Shown in pieces: positions 46,471-57,528 of a stretch of 64,000 nucleotides of DNA (positions are counted from its first letter, which is position 1; every line of letters begins with the position of its first letter). A program made the position numbers and the translations under genes. This DNA is from Linyphia triangularis (Eukaryota > Arthropoda > Arachnida > Araneae > Linyphiidae), in contig OZ021722.1 in assembly GCA_963978545.1 (NCBI GenBank), forward strand, positions 111,846,827-111,910,826, in the 5' to 3' direction. The notes under the pieces were generated by a model. It saw nothing but the letters and a program-made list of their open reading frames with translations. It was not told the origin of the DNA and did no database searches.

Positions 46471-48092
46471 ATATGAGTTATTTTTACTTTTAACCTTCAC
46501 TATAAGTGTCTGTAAAGTTCCATTCCTTTCTTGGGAGGTCAGTGCTTCGGTTTCTTTAGCCTCACTTTCAACTTTAATCGCCAAATCATCTAGTTTAGGA
46601 TCTTTAATGCCTTTATTTGTATAATTTAATCTTGGGCACATTGCTACATAGTGCGAATAATTGCATAATAAGCATTTAATCCCTGATTTACAATTTTTAG
46701 ACGAATGTCCCTTCTTCAAGCAGGTGAAACAGGCGCCTTTACGTTTAAGAATATTAATCTTCTTTTCCCTATCAAAGTTTTTAATCTGGTTACAATCTTG
46801 AGAATTATGATTTTTCTTCTCACACCAAATACAGCATTTGTTTAACCTTTAACTGCTGTAGTTGGATGGTTTGAGGTTTTTGGCGCAAGAGCTACACATG
46901 GTCCAAACTGCACCAAACAAATTGATTAACACCAGTTTAAAATTTAAGAAACATAGTATCAGAAAAATTAATATAAAAGTCAAAGATGCGATATTTTAGG
47001 GGGTGGAAGCATTCCACAAAAAATTACTCGCTGTCTGTCAGACCGCTTACAGCAGTTAAAGGTTAACCTTTTTTCCTCGCCTGAGTATATGCAGGATGCG
47101 GTGCTTGGTTTTCCTCTTTCTAAATTATTAAAATTTTTACCAACCGATTCATTGCCAAAACTGGAACGTGCGATATTCAAACGTTCTTCCCCTTCAACTT
47201 CCAACTTCAAAAAACTGAGAAGATGAGTCAAATTATTTGCTTCTGGTGCTAATTCTCCCTTTGTATGTCTGACTCTCTCCCAAACTTGCAAAATTTCATC
47301 GGGAAGTGCCGATTCTACCAAAGGGTAAAGCATGGCTGCATATTTATCGCTGTTTACCCCTAACGTTTCAAGAGCACGCAGATGCGTTTCAATTTTATCA
47401 TACAAGGCTCTTAAAGTAATATATTGATTATCAGTTCTAGATAATACCAAATTCAAAAGCTCTCTTACATAAACTTCAATTAACAATTCATCTCTAGCAA
47501 AACGAGCTTTAAGTTGTTCTATAGCTTTGGCGTATTTTTCTCCACATGGAGGAAAACTCTCAATTAGCTCTCTGGCAGAAGATCCAGGAACAGTAGATTG
47601 ATATAAGTATTGAAACTTATCATCATCGTCTATATTACTATCATCATTTATTTTTCTAAACTGACCCCAAAAAGACAGCCAATTTCTTATATTTCCATCG
47701 AATTTCTTAAGTTCTATTTTGGGTAATCTAAAATGACGTTTCATAGAAATTGAATTATTAGAAACACTTACTTGATCAATATCGTTCGGCGATGACGGGA
47801 ATTTATTTAATATATCCTCACAGTCATTCTTAATAGAAATTCAGTTATTTCTATATGTTTCCGCAGAATCGAATTCTCTTTCAAAGGCTTCTTCGTCATA
47901 ATCACTTCCACTTAAATACACTTCTTTAATTTCTTCATCTATCTTGAACATGCGACTAGTTTTATCTTCAAGAGTGTCCAATATTTTCCGAACTTCAATG
48001 TTCTGTTTGTCGTCTTTTTCAAGTATACTTTTTGCTTCATTCACCGCCTTGGTAAACGATCTTCTCAACTGAGTTATTTCCCTGTTTAATTT
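46471..48092 (-). pseudogene. BEL/Pao gag, broken
   Basis: Begins at MDKLNREITQLRRSFTKAVNEA (ATG at 48098-48096 region) with a coiled N-terminal part, then a TGA at 47843-47841. The same frame continues to the DUF1759-like region (LPKIELKKFDGNIRNWLSFWGQF, from 47744) and the SLPDEI-like tract. A 217-bp MITE interrupts it at 46846-47062. Beyond the MITE two zinc knuckles follow (CCIWCEKKNHNSQDC and CFTCLKKGHSSKNC, then CLLCNYSHYVAMCP). Removing the MITE and one TTAA leaves the frame continuous, so the MITE came after the element. Gag would form the particle and bind RNA. Confidence 0.85.
46842..47066. mobile_element. piggyBac-type MITE in BEL gag
   Basis: TTAA duplications at 46842-46845 and 47063-47066 enclose 217 bp with inverted ends CCTTTAACTGCTGTA and TACAGCAGTTAAAGG. 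TTAA plus a CCYTT-type terminus is characteristic of piggyBac. No coding. Confidence 0.85.
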
Positions 48093-48137
48093 ATCCATGT
48101 TCAAACAATAATTAAATACCACACGGACGCCATAAAA

Positions 48138-48303
48138 TGTTGAATTAAAACCAAATAGATCAGGTTCGAAATTTCTTTTGTTATGGATAACTATTAATAA
48201 AGAACTCCACAGTATTATTCTTTTTAGAACTATTCCAACGTCTCCATGGCAACTCTCTATTTACAATTCGTAATCGTTGCCACTCACTTACCATTCCGCA
48301 ACA
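48138..48303 (-). mobile_element. BEL/Pao 5' LTR
   Basis: 166-bp LTR with the same ends as 43892-44146 but lacking an 89-bp internal segment. The primer-site region (TGGCGTCCGTGTGG on the minus strand, about 48120-48133) follows it. The whole element is 43892-48303 with the 5-bp duplication GGAGG. Confidence 0.88.
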
Positions 48304-49588
48304 GGAGGCACAAAGTCCCGCTCTCAAGATCGAACAGCTTGCACGTTTCAACTCATCAATTGCAAATTTGTCGGCAATACAGATTCATTGCACTTTCCCA
48401 ATGCATGTTCTCTTCCATTCTGTTGAAATACACGAACAGCAACATCCTTTGGAGAGTATCCCCGTCCACATCTGGAATCTCAGCGTCTTCCTTCACTTCA
48501 GTAGTAAACATGGCCCTGAACACTGGGGATCTGGCACTGAGGAGACTTTTATGAACAGGAAATTCTCTGCCACTAGCACGAAGGATGAAGTCACTGAGTA
48601 TTCCCTCTTCTTACATGCATTGCATGTCGTGCATGAATCGACTGCGGGACTCATAGTCATACTGCACATTATCAATTTTTGTTTCACCAACTACTTAGAA
48701 ACTCTGAATTTGATTATCATTGTTGCTATCTGCATCTCCAGTCCAAAAGAAGCACTCCACTTGCATTGATAATATGCCCTTCGGTAAATACAAGGTTTTA
48801 TTGCTACATAGAAAACCTTTGTTTAGAAAAGATAAAAAACCCCAAATTTTTGGAATCCAAACTTTCCCCCTGGACTCAAAAGAATACCAGAAACTTTGAC
48901 ATTTAGATACTCTTCCAAAACTATCTATTAATGATGCGTAACATACAAAATGAAGTCTCTGATATTTCGTTGAACTGACGTCGATTTCGACTTCACCATT
49001 CTTTTCTACGACGTACTCGAATGTTAAAAACTGAGTTTTTGAATCAACTGTCTTCACATACAAACTTTTTCTCTGCTGAGGCTTTAGATGACAAAAATTA
49101 TTGATTCTCCATACGAAACTGATTTTCTCGATTCTGGTTGGCGAAAAGCGTTATCTCTGCTTCCGTATTCAACTTCCTCCACAATAGACAGATAACGGTC
49201 AAAGAGGTAAATAATCGATTTTTCTCGAAGCAAACACCTCGCTTCTTTTTACAAAATGCTGGCATAACCAACTGTGACCTCTTCTAAATCCATGATTCTC
49301 AGTTTCCATCCATTTCAAAGTAGAACCCTTGTTGTCCACAATAGACAGATTGCAATCTACTGTAATAGTTTTTATTCCATTATCCTCTGAACCACATCGT
49401 GTAAGATCCAAAGAAATATAACTATCGTCATCAGCAAGTGGATTTAATTTCATTTTCCATTCTGTATCATCTAGCGAATTCGACAAAAAGGTGGGACTCT
49501 TAATGACACCTTTTCAACCTACGTTTAGGTTTTCAATCGTCCAAACGAACGTTACTCTATCTCTTTCGACGTTAAGTTTTCTCTTCAT

Positions 49589-49922
49589 CGAAGTGTTTTT
49601 TTTATTTTTTTTTTTTTTTTATTTTTTATTTTAAACTGAAGGAGAGTAGGTGGAAGGAGACCAATCTATTTTACAATACCCCCTATCAGTTGTCCTGACT
49701 TCTGCGTCAATAGTCACTAGTCAGTAGAGTAGTAGATAAAGAAAAAAAAACAAGTTTTACATTAGGGCTGCCAACTCTTAGATCGCTGGAATCGCCAACA
49801 GTCCATTGAAAAATCGCCAAATCTAAAGGCTAAGAAAATCGCCAAAAAATTTTCAAAATAGCTCATGGCTGTCAGGTCAGGCAATTTTTCAAGTCCGTTT
49901 CGAGGTTTTGTGATAATAATAT
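49589..49922. other. non-coding upstream flank of TDPOZ pseudogene
   Basis: Contains a T-rich run (49600-49630) and a phrase GGGCTGCCAACTCTTAGATCGC (split over 49766-49787) that resembles a hAT-type terminus, but no partner end was found. Several ATCGCCAA repeats lie at 49790-49850. Confidence 0.4.
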
Positions 49923-51082
49923 ACTAGCTGTTACCCGCGACTTCGTCTGCGTAGAACTACTACTTCGTGTAAATTTGTTTGGACTGAATAGGCTCTGAAA
50001 CTATAATGAAACGATTCTAATGAAGCCGGCACATTGAATTATTGAGATTAACATAGGTAGACTTTTCCTGACCCTGATCCCTGACTTAACTTAGTTTAAT
50101 ACGTTTTTGTATACGACATTTACCTATTAATACTCAATAAAAACTATGCTGACCTTCTTAGGTACCGTAACTACTTACTAAATGTGAAAAAACTTAAAAA
50201 AACCTGCCTACTAATCTAAATTGAATTAAAGTTGAATTAAAGTACTAAAATGAATTAAAGTATTTATTTTACCTATTAACTATAATTCTACCTACTACTA
50301 ACTTATGCTAAACTAATAATAACAACCAAAACAACTAAGTAAATAACACAAAATGCTTATCCAAGAAACCCTAAACACCAATGAAAACGTAAAGAAAGCG
50401 AATACGTTGCAGCTCAAAATTGTAGATATCGCATGCGTCCGCCAACGACGTCTGCCCTCACGTGTCTGCCCGTTCGGGTAAGCATACTTTGTGATCTACA
50501 CTCCTCCCACCGAGCCATCCGCGTCCCCCGCACGTCTTTGCCGCCGCGCCGCGCAGCGCGCCCGCCAGCCCCGCCACACCACACCATGCATCGTCACACT
50601 CACACATTCATAGTGTATAGGCCGATGGGCCTGATGGACATGTCAGGCAGAAAGTATTCTAAAAGCTGGCTAGGAGTATTTGAATTATGCGATACATAAC
50701 TGCACCCCGCGTTTTCACCCGCATAATTCCGGGATCGGGATAAAAAGTAAAGATGTCCTTTCCCAAGGTTCCATCTATCTCTATACCAAAATTCATCAAA
50801 ATCGGTTCAGCGGTTTAGGCGTGAAAACGAAACAGACAGACTGTCTATGTCTTTCCCCAAGGTTCCATCTATCTCTATACACACAACTGCACTCTGCGTT
50901 TCCACCCGTATAATTCCGGGATCGGGATCTGGATAAAAAGTACCCTATGTCCTTTCCCAAGGTTCCATCTATCTCTATACCAAAATTCATCAAAATCGGT
51001 TCAGCGGTTTAGGCGTGAAAAGGTAACAGACAGACAGACAGACAGACAGAGTTACTTTCGCATTTATAATATTAGTAGGGAT
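49923..51082 (+). mobile_element. Lep1/Helitron-like non-autonomous repeat
   Basis: Starts ACTAGCTGTTACCCGCGACT, and ends CATTTATAATATTAGTAGGG. These two ends are found on a widespread class of arthropod non-autonomous repeats. Near the right end a ~185-bp segment is tandemly duplicated (about 50699-50880 and 50885-51070): CCGGGATCGGGAT...AAGGTTCCATCTATCTC...AAAATCGGTTCAGCGGTTTAGG. A short CAGA run (51028-51052) precedes the end. A GC-rich patch lies at 50430-50590. No protein is encoded. Assignment to Helitrons is by resemblance to Lep1 elements. Confidence 0.55.
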
Positions 51083-51796
51083 TTTTTTTCTGGCGAATTT
51101 CAACTTTTTTTGGCAATTGTCTGCTTTACCAGTGGTTTTCTGCTGTCTGGTATTGGGATTATTCAGGAGTAGATAGAAGAAGACATACTTACTCATTGCA
51201 CTATCACTTCCGGTTTTGTTCTCAACCATTTACTTTAAAGTGGTTTACTTTTTGTTGATTAATAGGCATCAAATATGCAGTTGTTCATTTAGAATATGAC
51301 CTATTTTTAAATTTTATTTTCATTATTCTTAATGGAAACAAGGCTTGGAAATTGAAATTGTATGTTATAATTTTAAATCCTTTATTAAATCTTTTATATT
51401 AACTTCGATTATATTTGTCGATTGTGAGCAAATCTGAGGAGGCCTAATTAATACCTTTACCGTCATTCAGTCGGGCTGAAACTTGGCAGATAGGTTTGAT
51501 GACATTGACAGTGCATTCAATCAAATTTTGAGGCTGTTACTATCACTAAATCTTTTATATTAACTTTTCACTTTTATGGAATACTAATAAACCAACTGGC
51601 CGTACTCGAAAATGGCGCCTTGGCAGGCATTTAACCGACCATTGTTGAAACTCTTTCCTGTTGGCAATTTTTTTTTAATAATTCAATAATAAAATTATTT
51701 TGATCAGAATAAATCAATGATGAGCATAAATTAACGTCTATAATAAATAAATTTTGAAATGTACTTTGCCGCAAATTTTGCTGATAGAAATGTTTT
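51083..51796. other. non-coding; weak diverged repeat
   Basis: No gene. A phrase about CTAATTAATACCTTTACCGTCATTCAG...GCTGAAACTTGGCAGATAG (51445-51500) has a diverged relative at 52290-52460, suggesting an old dispersed repeat interrupted by the foldback cluster. Confidence 0.4.
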
Positions 51797-52161
51797 AAGC
51801 TTGGAGTCCACTATCGCTAAGCAGAGCAGATCAGAGCGGAGTGGATTAGAGCCTATTACAAGGCTGCCAATGTCTACTATAGCACTAGCCTCGAGCTACA
51901 ATGGACCTTGACAGCCTTGTAATTAATCTTGGCGTCCACTATAGCTAAGCAGAGCAGATCAGAGCGGAGTGGATTAGAGCCAATTACAAGGCTGCCAATG
52001 TTTACTATAGCACGAGCCTTGAGCTACAATGGACGTTGACAACCTTGTAATTGGCTCTAATCCACTCCGCTCTGATCTGCTCTGCTTAGCGATAATGGAC
52101 GCCAAGCTTTAGTTCTAATCTAATCCACTCCGCTCTGCTCTGCTCAGCGATAGTCAAGCTT
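51797..52161. mobile_element. foldback MITE cluster with four arms
   Basis: AAGCTTGGAGTCCACTATCG and AGAGCAGATCAGAGCGGAG occur at 51797-51860, again in the same direction at 51928-51990, inverted at 52045-52109, and partly inverted once more at 52113-52161. The arms flank short middles beginning CTGCCAATGT. This looks like a MITE with ~60-bp inverted ends that duplicated or recombined in place. It should form strong hairpins. No coding. Confidence 0.75.
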
Positions 52162-52817
52162 TAGAGATTCGCGCTGTGTTAATGAATATAAAAATTGACA
52201 GTGCATATAAGGTATTCTTTAAAAACTCCGTTTCTATGGGTTATATTATATTAAATTCGATTTTGTGTGTGACGTACAAAACTGCAAAGATGATAAAAAA
52301 CAAAATTAATCCACTTCCCTTCATCCAATCGAACTGAAAATTAACAGATAGATTTGTAGTCGATGGCAAAGCATTCTATCAATTTTTGGATGCAGTAACT
52401 AAAAGGTCGCTTTTACACACGTTTCTATTGTTGGTTTTGGTGACTAATTAATTCTCTTACCGTTATCCAACTGAACGTTAACTCAAAGGTGTATTGTAAA
52501 ATTAAAAAGACGAAAAATTTGAAGTGCGTTTCGAATATTTCATAAATGTTTTCTTTTTTCGTACAAATAATTATTACGAAACTTAATTCGAGTCTGATGG
52601 TCCTAAAAGAAATAAAAAAAAAACGAACGGAAGAAGCACGTAAAAGCTCGTGGTTGACACATGGAACGAGAAAAAAAAATCTAATTATTATAACTATTAA
52701 AAGAAGTCAACTGATTTCCAGAAAATCCTACTTTAAAAATTGTTGCGCTGTTATATATCAAGTCAAAAGAACACCTTTAAGGAATTTACAGGATGTATTC
52801 TTAAATTTTATTTAAAA
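52162..52817. other. non-coding, no gene seen
   Basis: AT-rich with a Lys-rich 89-codon frame at 52546-52815 that has no domain character. Confidence 0.45.
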
Positions 52818-53477
52818 CTAGCTGAATACCCGCACTTCACTACAAAATTTTGTCATATACATTTTAGTAATCAGAAGACATTCATGCATTTTACTATTCG
52901 GCGTTTGATCCAGTTCGAATCCCTGGAAACTGGTTTATCAAAATTATAATACCTTAATATATGCTTGCCTTTGTTGGTATTTGTTCCAAATGTGTGACTA
53001 TATTAGAAGTGGAACATTGGTGATATTTTGGAGATAGAAACGGTTTGACTCCTTTTAGATACTTTAAAATAGTTAATCGAGATCAAGATAGCTTATTTAC
53101 CTGTGCTTGATATGGTTTCGATTTTCAGAGATGTGACTATATGGAATATCCCTCGTTAGGAAGATTTAGACCCTTTTTGACCCATTAAACAGTAAATGGA
53201 TAGCTTAACTCAATAACACTTGTATCGTATTTAAGAGTTGTGTCATCATATTAGAAGCGTTATTCATCTTTGGACACCTGTCTTTAAAATTGGATGATCG
53301 ACGTCAAATAGTTGATTTTATCTGTGCTTGCCCTTGTTGACATTTGTACAGAATTTCAGAGTTGCTATTACATTGAAAGATTCCTGAATTGGAACGATCT
53401 TTTTCCGACCTCTTAAAGTTATTTAATCGACATCGGAATAGTTGTCTTTTTGTGTGTGTTTGTCTTTGTTGACATTT
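52818..53477 (+). repeat. Helitron/Lep1-like start with ~110-135-bp internal repeats
   Basis: Begins ACTAGCTGAATACCCGCACT, the terminus seen at 49923 and (inverted) at 14011. From about 52940, diverged units of 110-135 bp follow, each with CTTTGTTGACATTTGT-like and GTGACTATATTAGAAG-like phrases, about four times. The last unit is cut by the DNA transposon at 53478 and a few bases resume at 56642. Confidence 0.55.
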
Positions 53478-54279
53478 CGCGGGCTTGGTTTAACAAGGTT
53501 CCAACTGACATTTTTGTCAAAAATGAGTTTTTTATTCCATTGCACTTCAAATAAAGAGTACTATCACTGATAAAATTTTCATTGCGCTCTTATGGATAAT
53601 AATAAATTTACTAGAGTGACAGAGTTCCAACTGCCGAAAAAATTATCGACATGTTGGTTTGACAAGGTTCTAACTGCAGTTAGAACTTTGTCAAACTATT
53701 AATAATCACGTTTTTACATTCTACTCTTTAAAAATATAAGTGCAGTCTTTATTCAGTTGATGAATTAAGAATGTTGGTATTGCGCATAGAGTATAAACAT
53801 TTATTATTTTAATAATGTTACAGAAGTTTTGTATTTATTAGTATGTTTTTAACATAATCTACTCAAATTATTTTCTAAATATGTCATTGCAATAAAAAAT
53901 ACCTAAAGTAAAGAATTTTAGAGATTCGTTTACATGAATGATTTTTCTTTTAGAAAGTTGTTATTTCAATTTATCGTTTGACTTTATACTGTATTATTAA
54001 ATGCAAAAGTCTTTTGGAAAATTAATGCCTGTAATTTGTGTTAAATATATCAATAGAACTTAGAACATTGAGTAGAATATTAGATTACTAGCGAGATGGT
54101 TTATATTTGAACTGGTTGACACAGCTGCTTATAACATGCATATGCTCTTTGTTATGATTGCTATTAATTATTCATAAATCCTAGAACCAAGATTCAGATA
54201 AAAGTTCGTAAAAACGCATTTACAAAAAGATTCGATGACAATACGAGAGTAAACGAGGTAAAAGTAGTAACAGTATACG

Positions 54280-55405
54280 AAAACCTACAGGAGATCCTGA
54301 TTTTGTTCAAGAACACATTAAAAGTTTTCCAGTCGTCGAGTTTCATTACTGCATGTCTTCTACTTTTAAAACGTACCTTGACTTAGATTTGAATATTGCA
54401 AAATTATGTGATCGTTATTTGGAGAAGATCCTTCAACAAAAAATTGATTCGATAAAGAAATCATTGTACTTCACAATTTTCGTTACCAAATTATAACTTG
54501 ATTTTCATGTACCTAAATCTGATAGCTGTGATACACGTGAAAGATACAAACTGTCTACAAGTTCGAAATCAGTACCTACCTAGTTTGAAAAAGAAATAGA
54601 AACACATTTAATGGGGGAAAGAAAGCAATGAGACAGGAAAGTCATCAGGATAAACAGAATGGTGCACCAGTTTCAATATTTGATTTGCACAATGTAATAA
54701 CTTGTCCTCGTGCAAATATTAGTTAATTTTTTTTTTACACTCGAAAACTTAATGTCTACAACTTAACAGCTTATTAAAGTGTTACTAAAACTATATATTG
54801 TGCAATATGATAGAAAGTGTTATCAGAACGAGCTGGAAATGACATAGAGAGTGCATTTAGGAAAATATTCGACATAGTTGCAGAAGAGAACGAAGTAAAC
54901 AATATTGTGACTTGGTCTGAAACCCTTGTGTCTCGCAAAATAGGAATTCCATAATTTCATGTTCAGGTATGTATTTAAAAAAAAATATTAATAATGAAAA
55001 GATTAAATCATTAACCATGAAATTTTCAATTCCTGGACATTCTTGCTTTCAGGAAGTTTACATTGCTCACAGTTCTATTGAGAAAGCAATGTCAGCTACT
55101 GAATTTTTTTAACCGACGACCTATAGAATCATTCAAATGAAAAAGAAGATAAATATCATTTACACAAGTAAAGACAATTTAATTTACACAAGTAAAGACA
55201 ATTTAATTTACACAAATTATTCATGAAGTTAAATTTACATTATATTATACAAAATCCGAAATGAAGCGATTGGCCAACATAAATTTAATTGAAATCTCAA
55301 GACGAGGACAACATGTAAAAGAAGGCGAACATTTGACAGTTTTTCAGAATGCGATTAAAATACAGAAAATAGATAGAGAAATAAGTGATGCCGGTAAAAG
55401 ATAGT
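54280..55405 (+). pseudogene. decayed transposase of the 3.16-kb element
   Basis: Open stretches in changing frames read GDPDFVQEHIKSFPVVEF (from 54291), HYCMSSTFKTYLDLDLNIAK, then FHVPKSDSCDTRERYK after a stop near 54497, then FRKIFDIVAEENEVNNIV (about 54860), IPGHSCFQEVYIAHSSIEKA (about 55030-55090) and a tail near 55260-55400. The order 'HI..P..ESHY..., FH.PK.D.C..C, ...GHS...D...IEK' is one I recall from many arthropod transposon proteins. The second Cys of the CxxC pair and other positions are altered, and several stops and frame changes make it non-functional. Confidence 0.55.
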
Positions 55406-55756
55406 ATTATTCAACTGTATTAAATACATAAAATATCCATAGTAAATAATTAAATGGTCAACTAGGACCAGAATTCTGAAGTATCAGATGTATAATGTAA
55501 TATTATATTTATTTACTTGTAAATTTTTTTATTATATCTTAATTTTGTTTTGTCATACTGCTAATTCAATATGTGGCATTTTTTTCTTCTAATTTTGTAA
55601 TTAGTAAATAAATTTATTATTAATTTTTGGTATACGAAATAGCAGTCTTATTTCCTAAATTAAAATGAATATCAATAACTTTGATACTGTTATTAACAAG
55701 TAGTTGTAAGTAAATAACAGGGAAAAACGTGCAAGGTTTTATAAAATCTGGGCGTG

Positions 55757-56140
55757 TGGAACATCGCACAATTTTCGATTACACTATAATACTGACGTGG
55801 ATTTGTGTCGTTTGTATATTCTCTTCCTTCATTTAGAATCATTAAAAAACACAATTTTTTCAATGGAAGCTACCATATGCGCATGCGCAATTTTGACGAA
55901 AACCCTAATGGTAGGTCCCATGGCCGCCACTAACCCTCATACCAAATTTGAACATCGTAGGTCAATTCTTTCAGGAGTTATGCTGACCACACACACACGC
56001 AGTTATTTTTTCCAGATCACTTTTTTTAAATTAGGATGTTCCAAAACGTGGAGAACTGCAAAAAAATTGAATTTTTTTTTTTTACCGAATGCTGTACTTC
56101 TGTTACCCTATGTATATATAAATACATATGGGTAATTGAA
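55757..56140 (-). repeat. dispersed ~0.75-kb repeat, copy 3 (shortened)
   Basis: Minus-strand copy: starts (in plus orientation) at GTGGAACATCGCACA and ends at the CATATGGGTAATTG-type end. It lacks the ~300-bp middle found in copies 1, 2 and 4. It is nested in the 3.16-kb transposon. Confidence 0.8.
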
Positions 56141-56645
56141 AGCAAAAATTCACCAGATTTCACCAATATAATTTTTGTAATTAGAAGTCTACAAGTAAAA
56201 ATAATAAATATCAAAATATTTATAATAATTAATTCTCTAATATTCGCGTTACTTGCAAATAACCTCTCAGCTTCGATATCCCTAACTAAAGAAACTGTCA
56301 GTTAGAACCTTGTCAAACTAAGACAGCTTTGTATTAAAATAAAATTATTTACTTTGACATAGTTGTAACGGCAGTTAGAACTTTGTCACTTTTCCGAAAT
56401 CGTTTGGCGAAAGTGACAAAGTTCCAACTGCAAAAACCACTATATCATATCTGTAAACCAGGTAAGTTTAAAAAATATATTATTTATGCATTTAGTAGCT
56501 TATAGGCATATGAATAAGTACTGAGAATTTCGAAACACTTGCTTTTTAATTGTTCGAGTTATAGTTAAATGAAACTTTGAGCCTCGATATCTCTCAGAAT
56601 AGTGAAAATGTCAGTTGGAACCTTGTCAAACCAAGCCCGCGATTT

Positions 56646-57528
56646 GTCATGGTCAAGAGAACCTTTAACCACCCGCAGTTTGTATCCTAAGGTAAGTTTT
56701 TAAGTATATGGGGGGGGGGGGCATATATATATATATGTTTGATGGATGTATAAACCTTGGTTTCTTTTAAAATGTACCTTTTTGTGATATCCACACAATT
56801 TCCTTCTTTATTCTTCTACTTTTATTTTCAATCGATCCATCATTTAATATTTTGAAATGATTGTCTGGACACACGTGTGGCTTCTACCAACAATTTTAGC
56901 TATTTCAATAAGATTTTCCTTTTTTAAATAATTTGAATAGGAATCATTACTAATTTTTCTTCGAAGAGCAATTTTCTATTTAAAAGTTTAGATTTAAGTT
57001 CGTCTAACAAATTTCATCACAAAAAAATTAGAATTGAAAAGGTTAAGAATAACAATATTTAAGATTACATTAAAATAGCAGTCAAGTTGAAAATATTTAA
57101 AGGTAAGTAAACATATTTTTCACATGTGTATTCCCAATTTTTTTATTGCAAAATTTGTCTAAAAAAGTTTCAAAGCTGTGTGACTAATTTGATTTTTAAT
57201 AAATTATTATATTTTTTGTGTGTATACAAAGTAAAATGTCCATAGTTTAATGCCTCTGCAAAAAGCTTTGCTATAATTACATTTTTTGCGCATTATTCAC
57301 CATACAAAGTGCTAATGTGCTCAAAAAACGAAGTGCATTCTTAATTGTTTTAGCCACTTTACATACTTCTATAATATTTTTCTTATGAAAGAATTATAAA
57401 TACCTTTGATTGCGAAGTCGCAAAAGACAACAAAACAACCGTGAATACAAATTCAATGTCTTTGATACCAAACATTAAAAGATTATTTACACTCACAAGG
57501 CAATAGCTGTAATCCACCTTCTTCCCTC
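56646..57528. other. non-coding, no gene seen
   Basis: A G-run at 56711-56721 and a short TA run follow. The rest is AT-rich, without recognised ends. Confidence 0.45.

Larger units (their letters stand above)
43695..49588 (-). pseudogene. TDPOZ (two MATH plus BTB/POZ) pseudogene, split by BEL element
   Basis: Without the BEL insertion the gene is ~1.48 kb and intronless. ATG at 49588 leads to MATH domain 1 (VTFVWTIENL at 49555, SLDDTEWKMKLNP, ending near 49200), then MATH domain 2 (ISFVWRINNF near 49120 to ECFFWTGDADS near 48730), then a BTB domain (FPVHKSLLSARSPVFRAMFTTEV near 48560; LQRMLLFVYF). The back-box helices continue beyond the insertion (43695-43891: LVHSDFHGDRDLKSTTKDFI, ending TGA). 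Such proteins link substrates to Cullin-3 ubiquitin ligases. Lesions: TGA at 49516, paired frameshifts near 49200 and 49135, TAA at 48697 and 48613, a frameshift near 48376 and the BEL insertion between GGAGG duplications. The family is expanded in arachnids, which is the main hint to the host. Confidence 0.85.
53478..56641 (+). mobile_element. 3.16-kb DNA transposon with 4-bp target duplication
   Basis: Inverted ends of ~37 bp (CGCGGGCTTGGTTTAACAAG at left; right end is its near-exact reverse complement) are flanked by ATTT (53474-53477 and 56642-56645). A ~19-bp motif like TTTGACAAGGTTCTAACTG occurs about eight times near the two ends in both orientations, as binding sites for its own transposase might. 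A decayed transposase lies in the middle. A 4-bp duplication suits the Sola group, but I name that only as a candidate. A copy of the dispersed 0.75-kb repeat is inserted at 55757-56140. Confidence 0.75.

Noticed and set aside
52900..52935. B-box-like GTTCGAATCCC as a tRNA or SINE
   Set aside because: No A box at the right distance and no tRNA-like fold; it lies in the Helitron/Lep1-like repeat.
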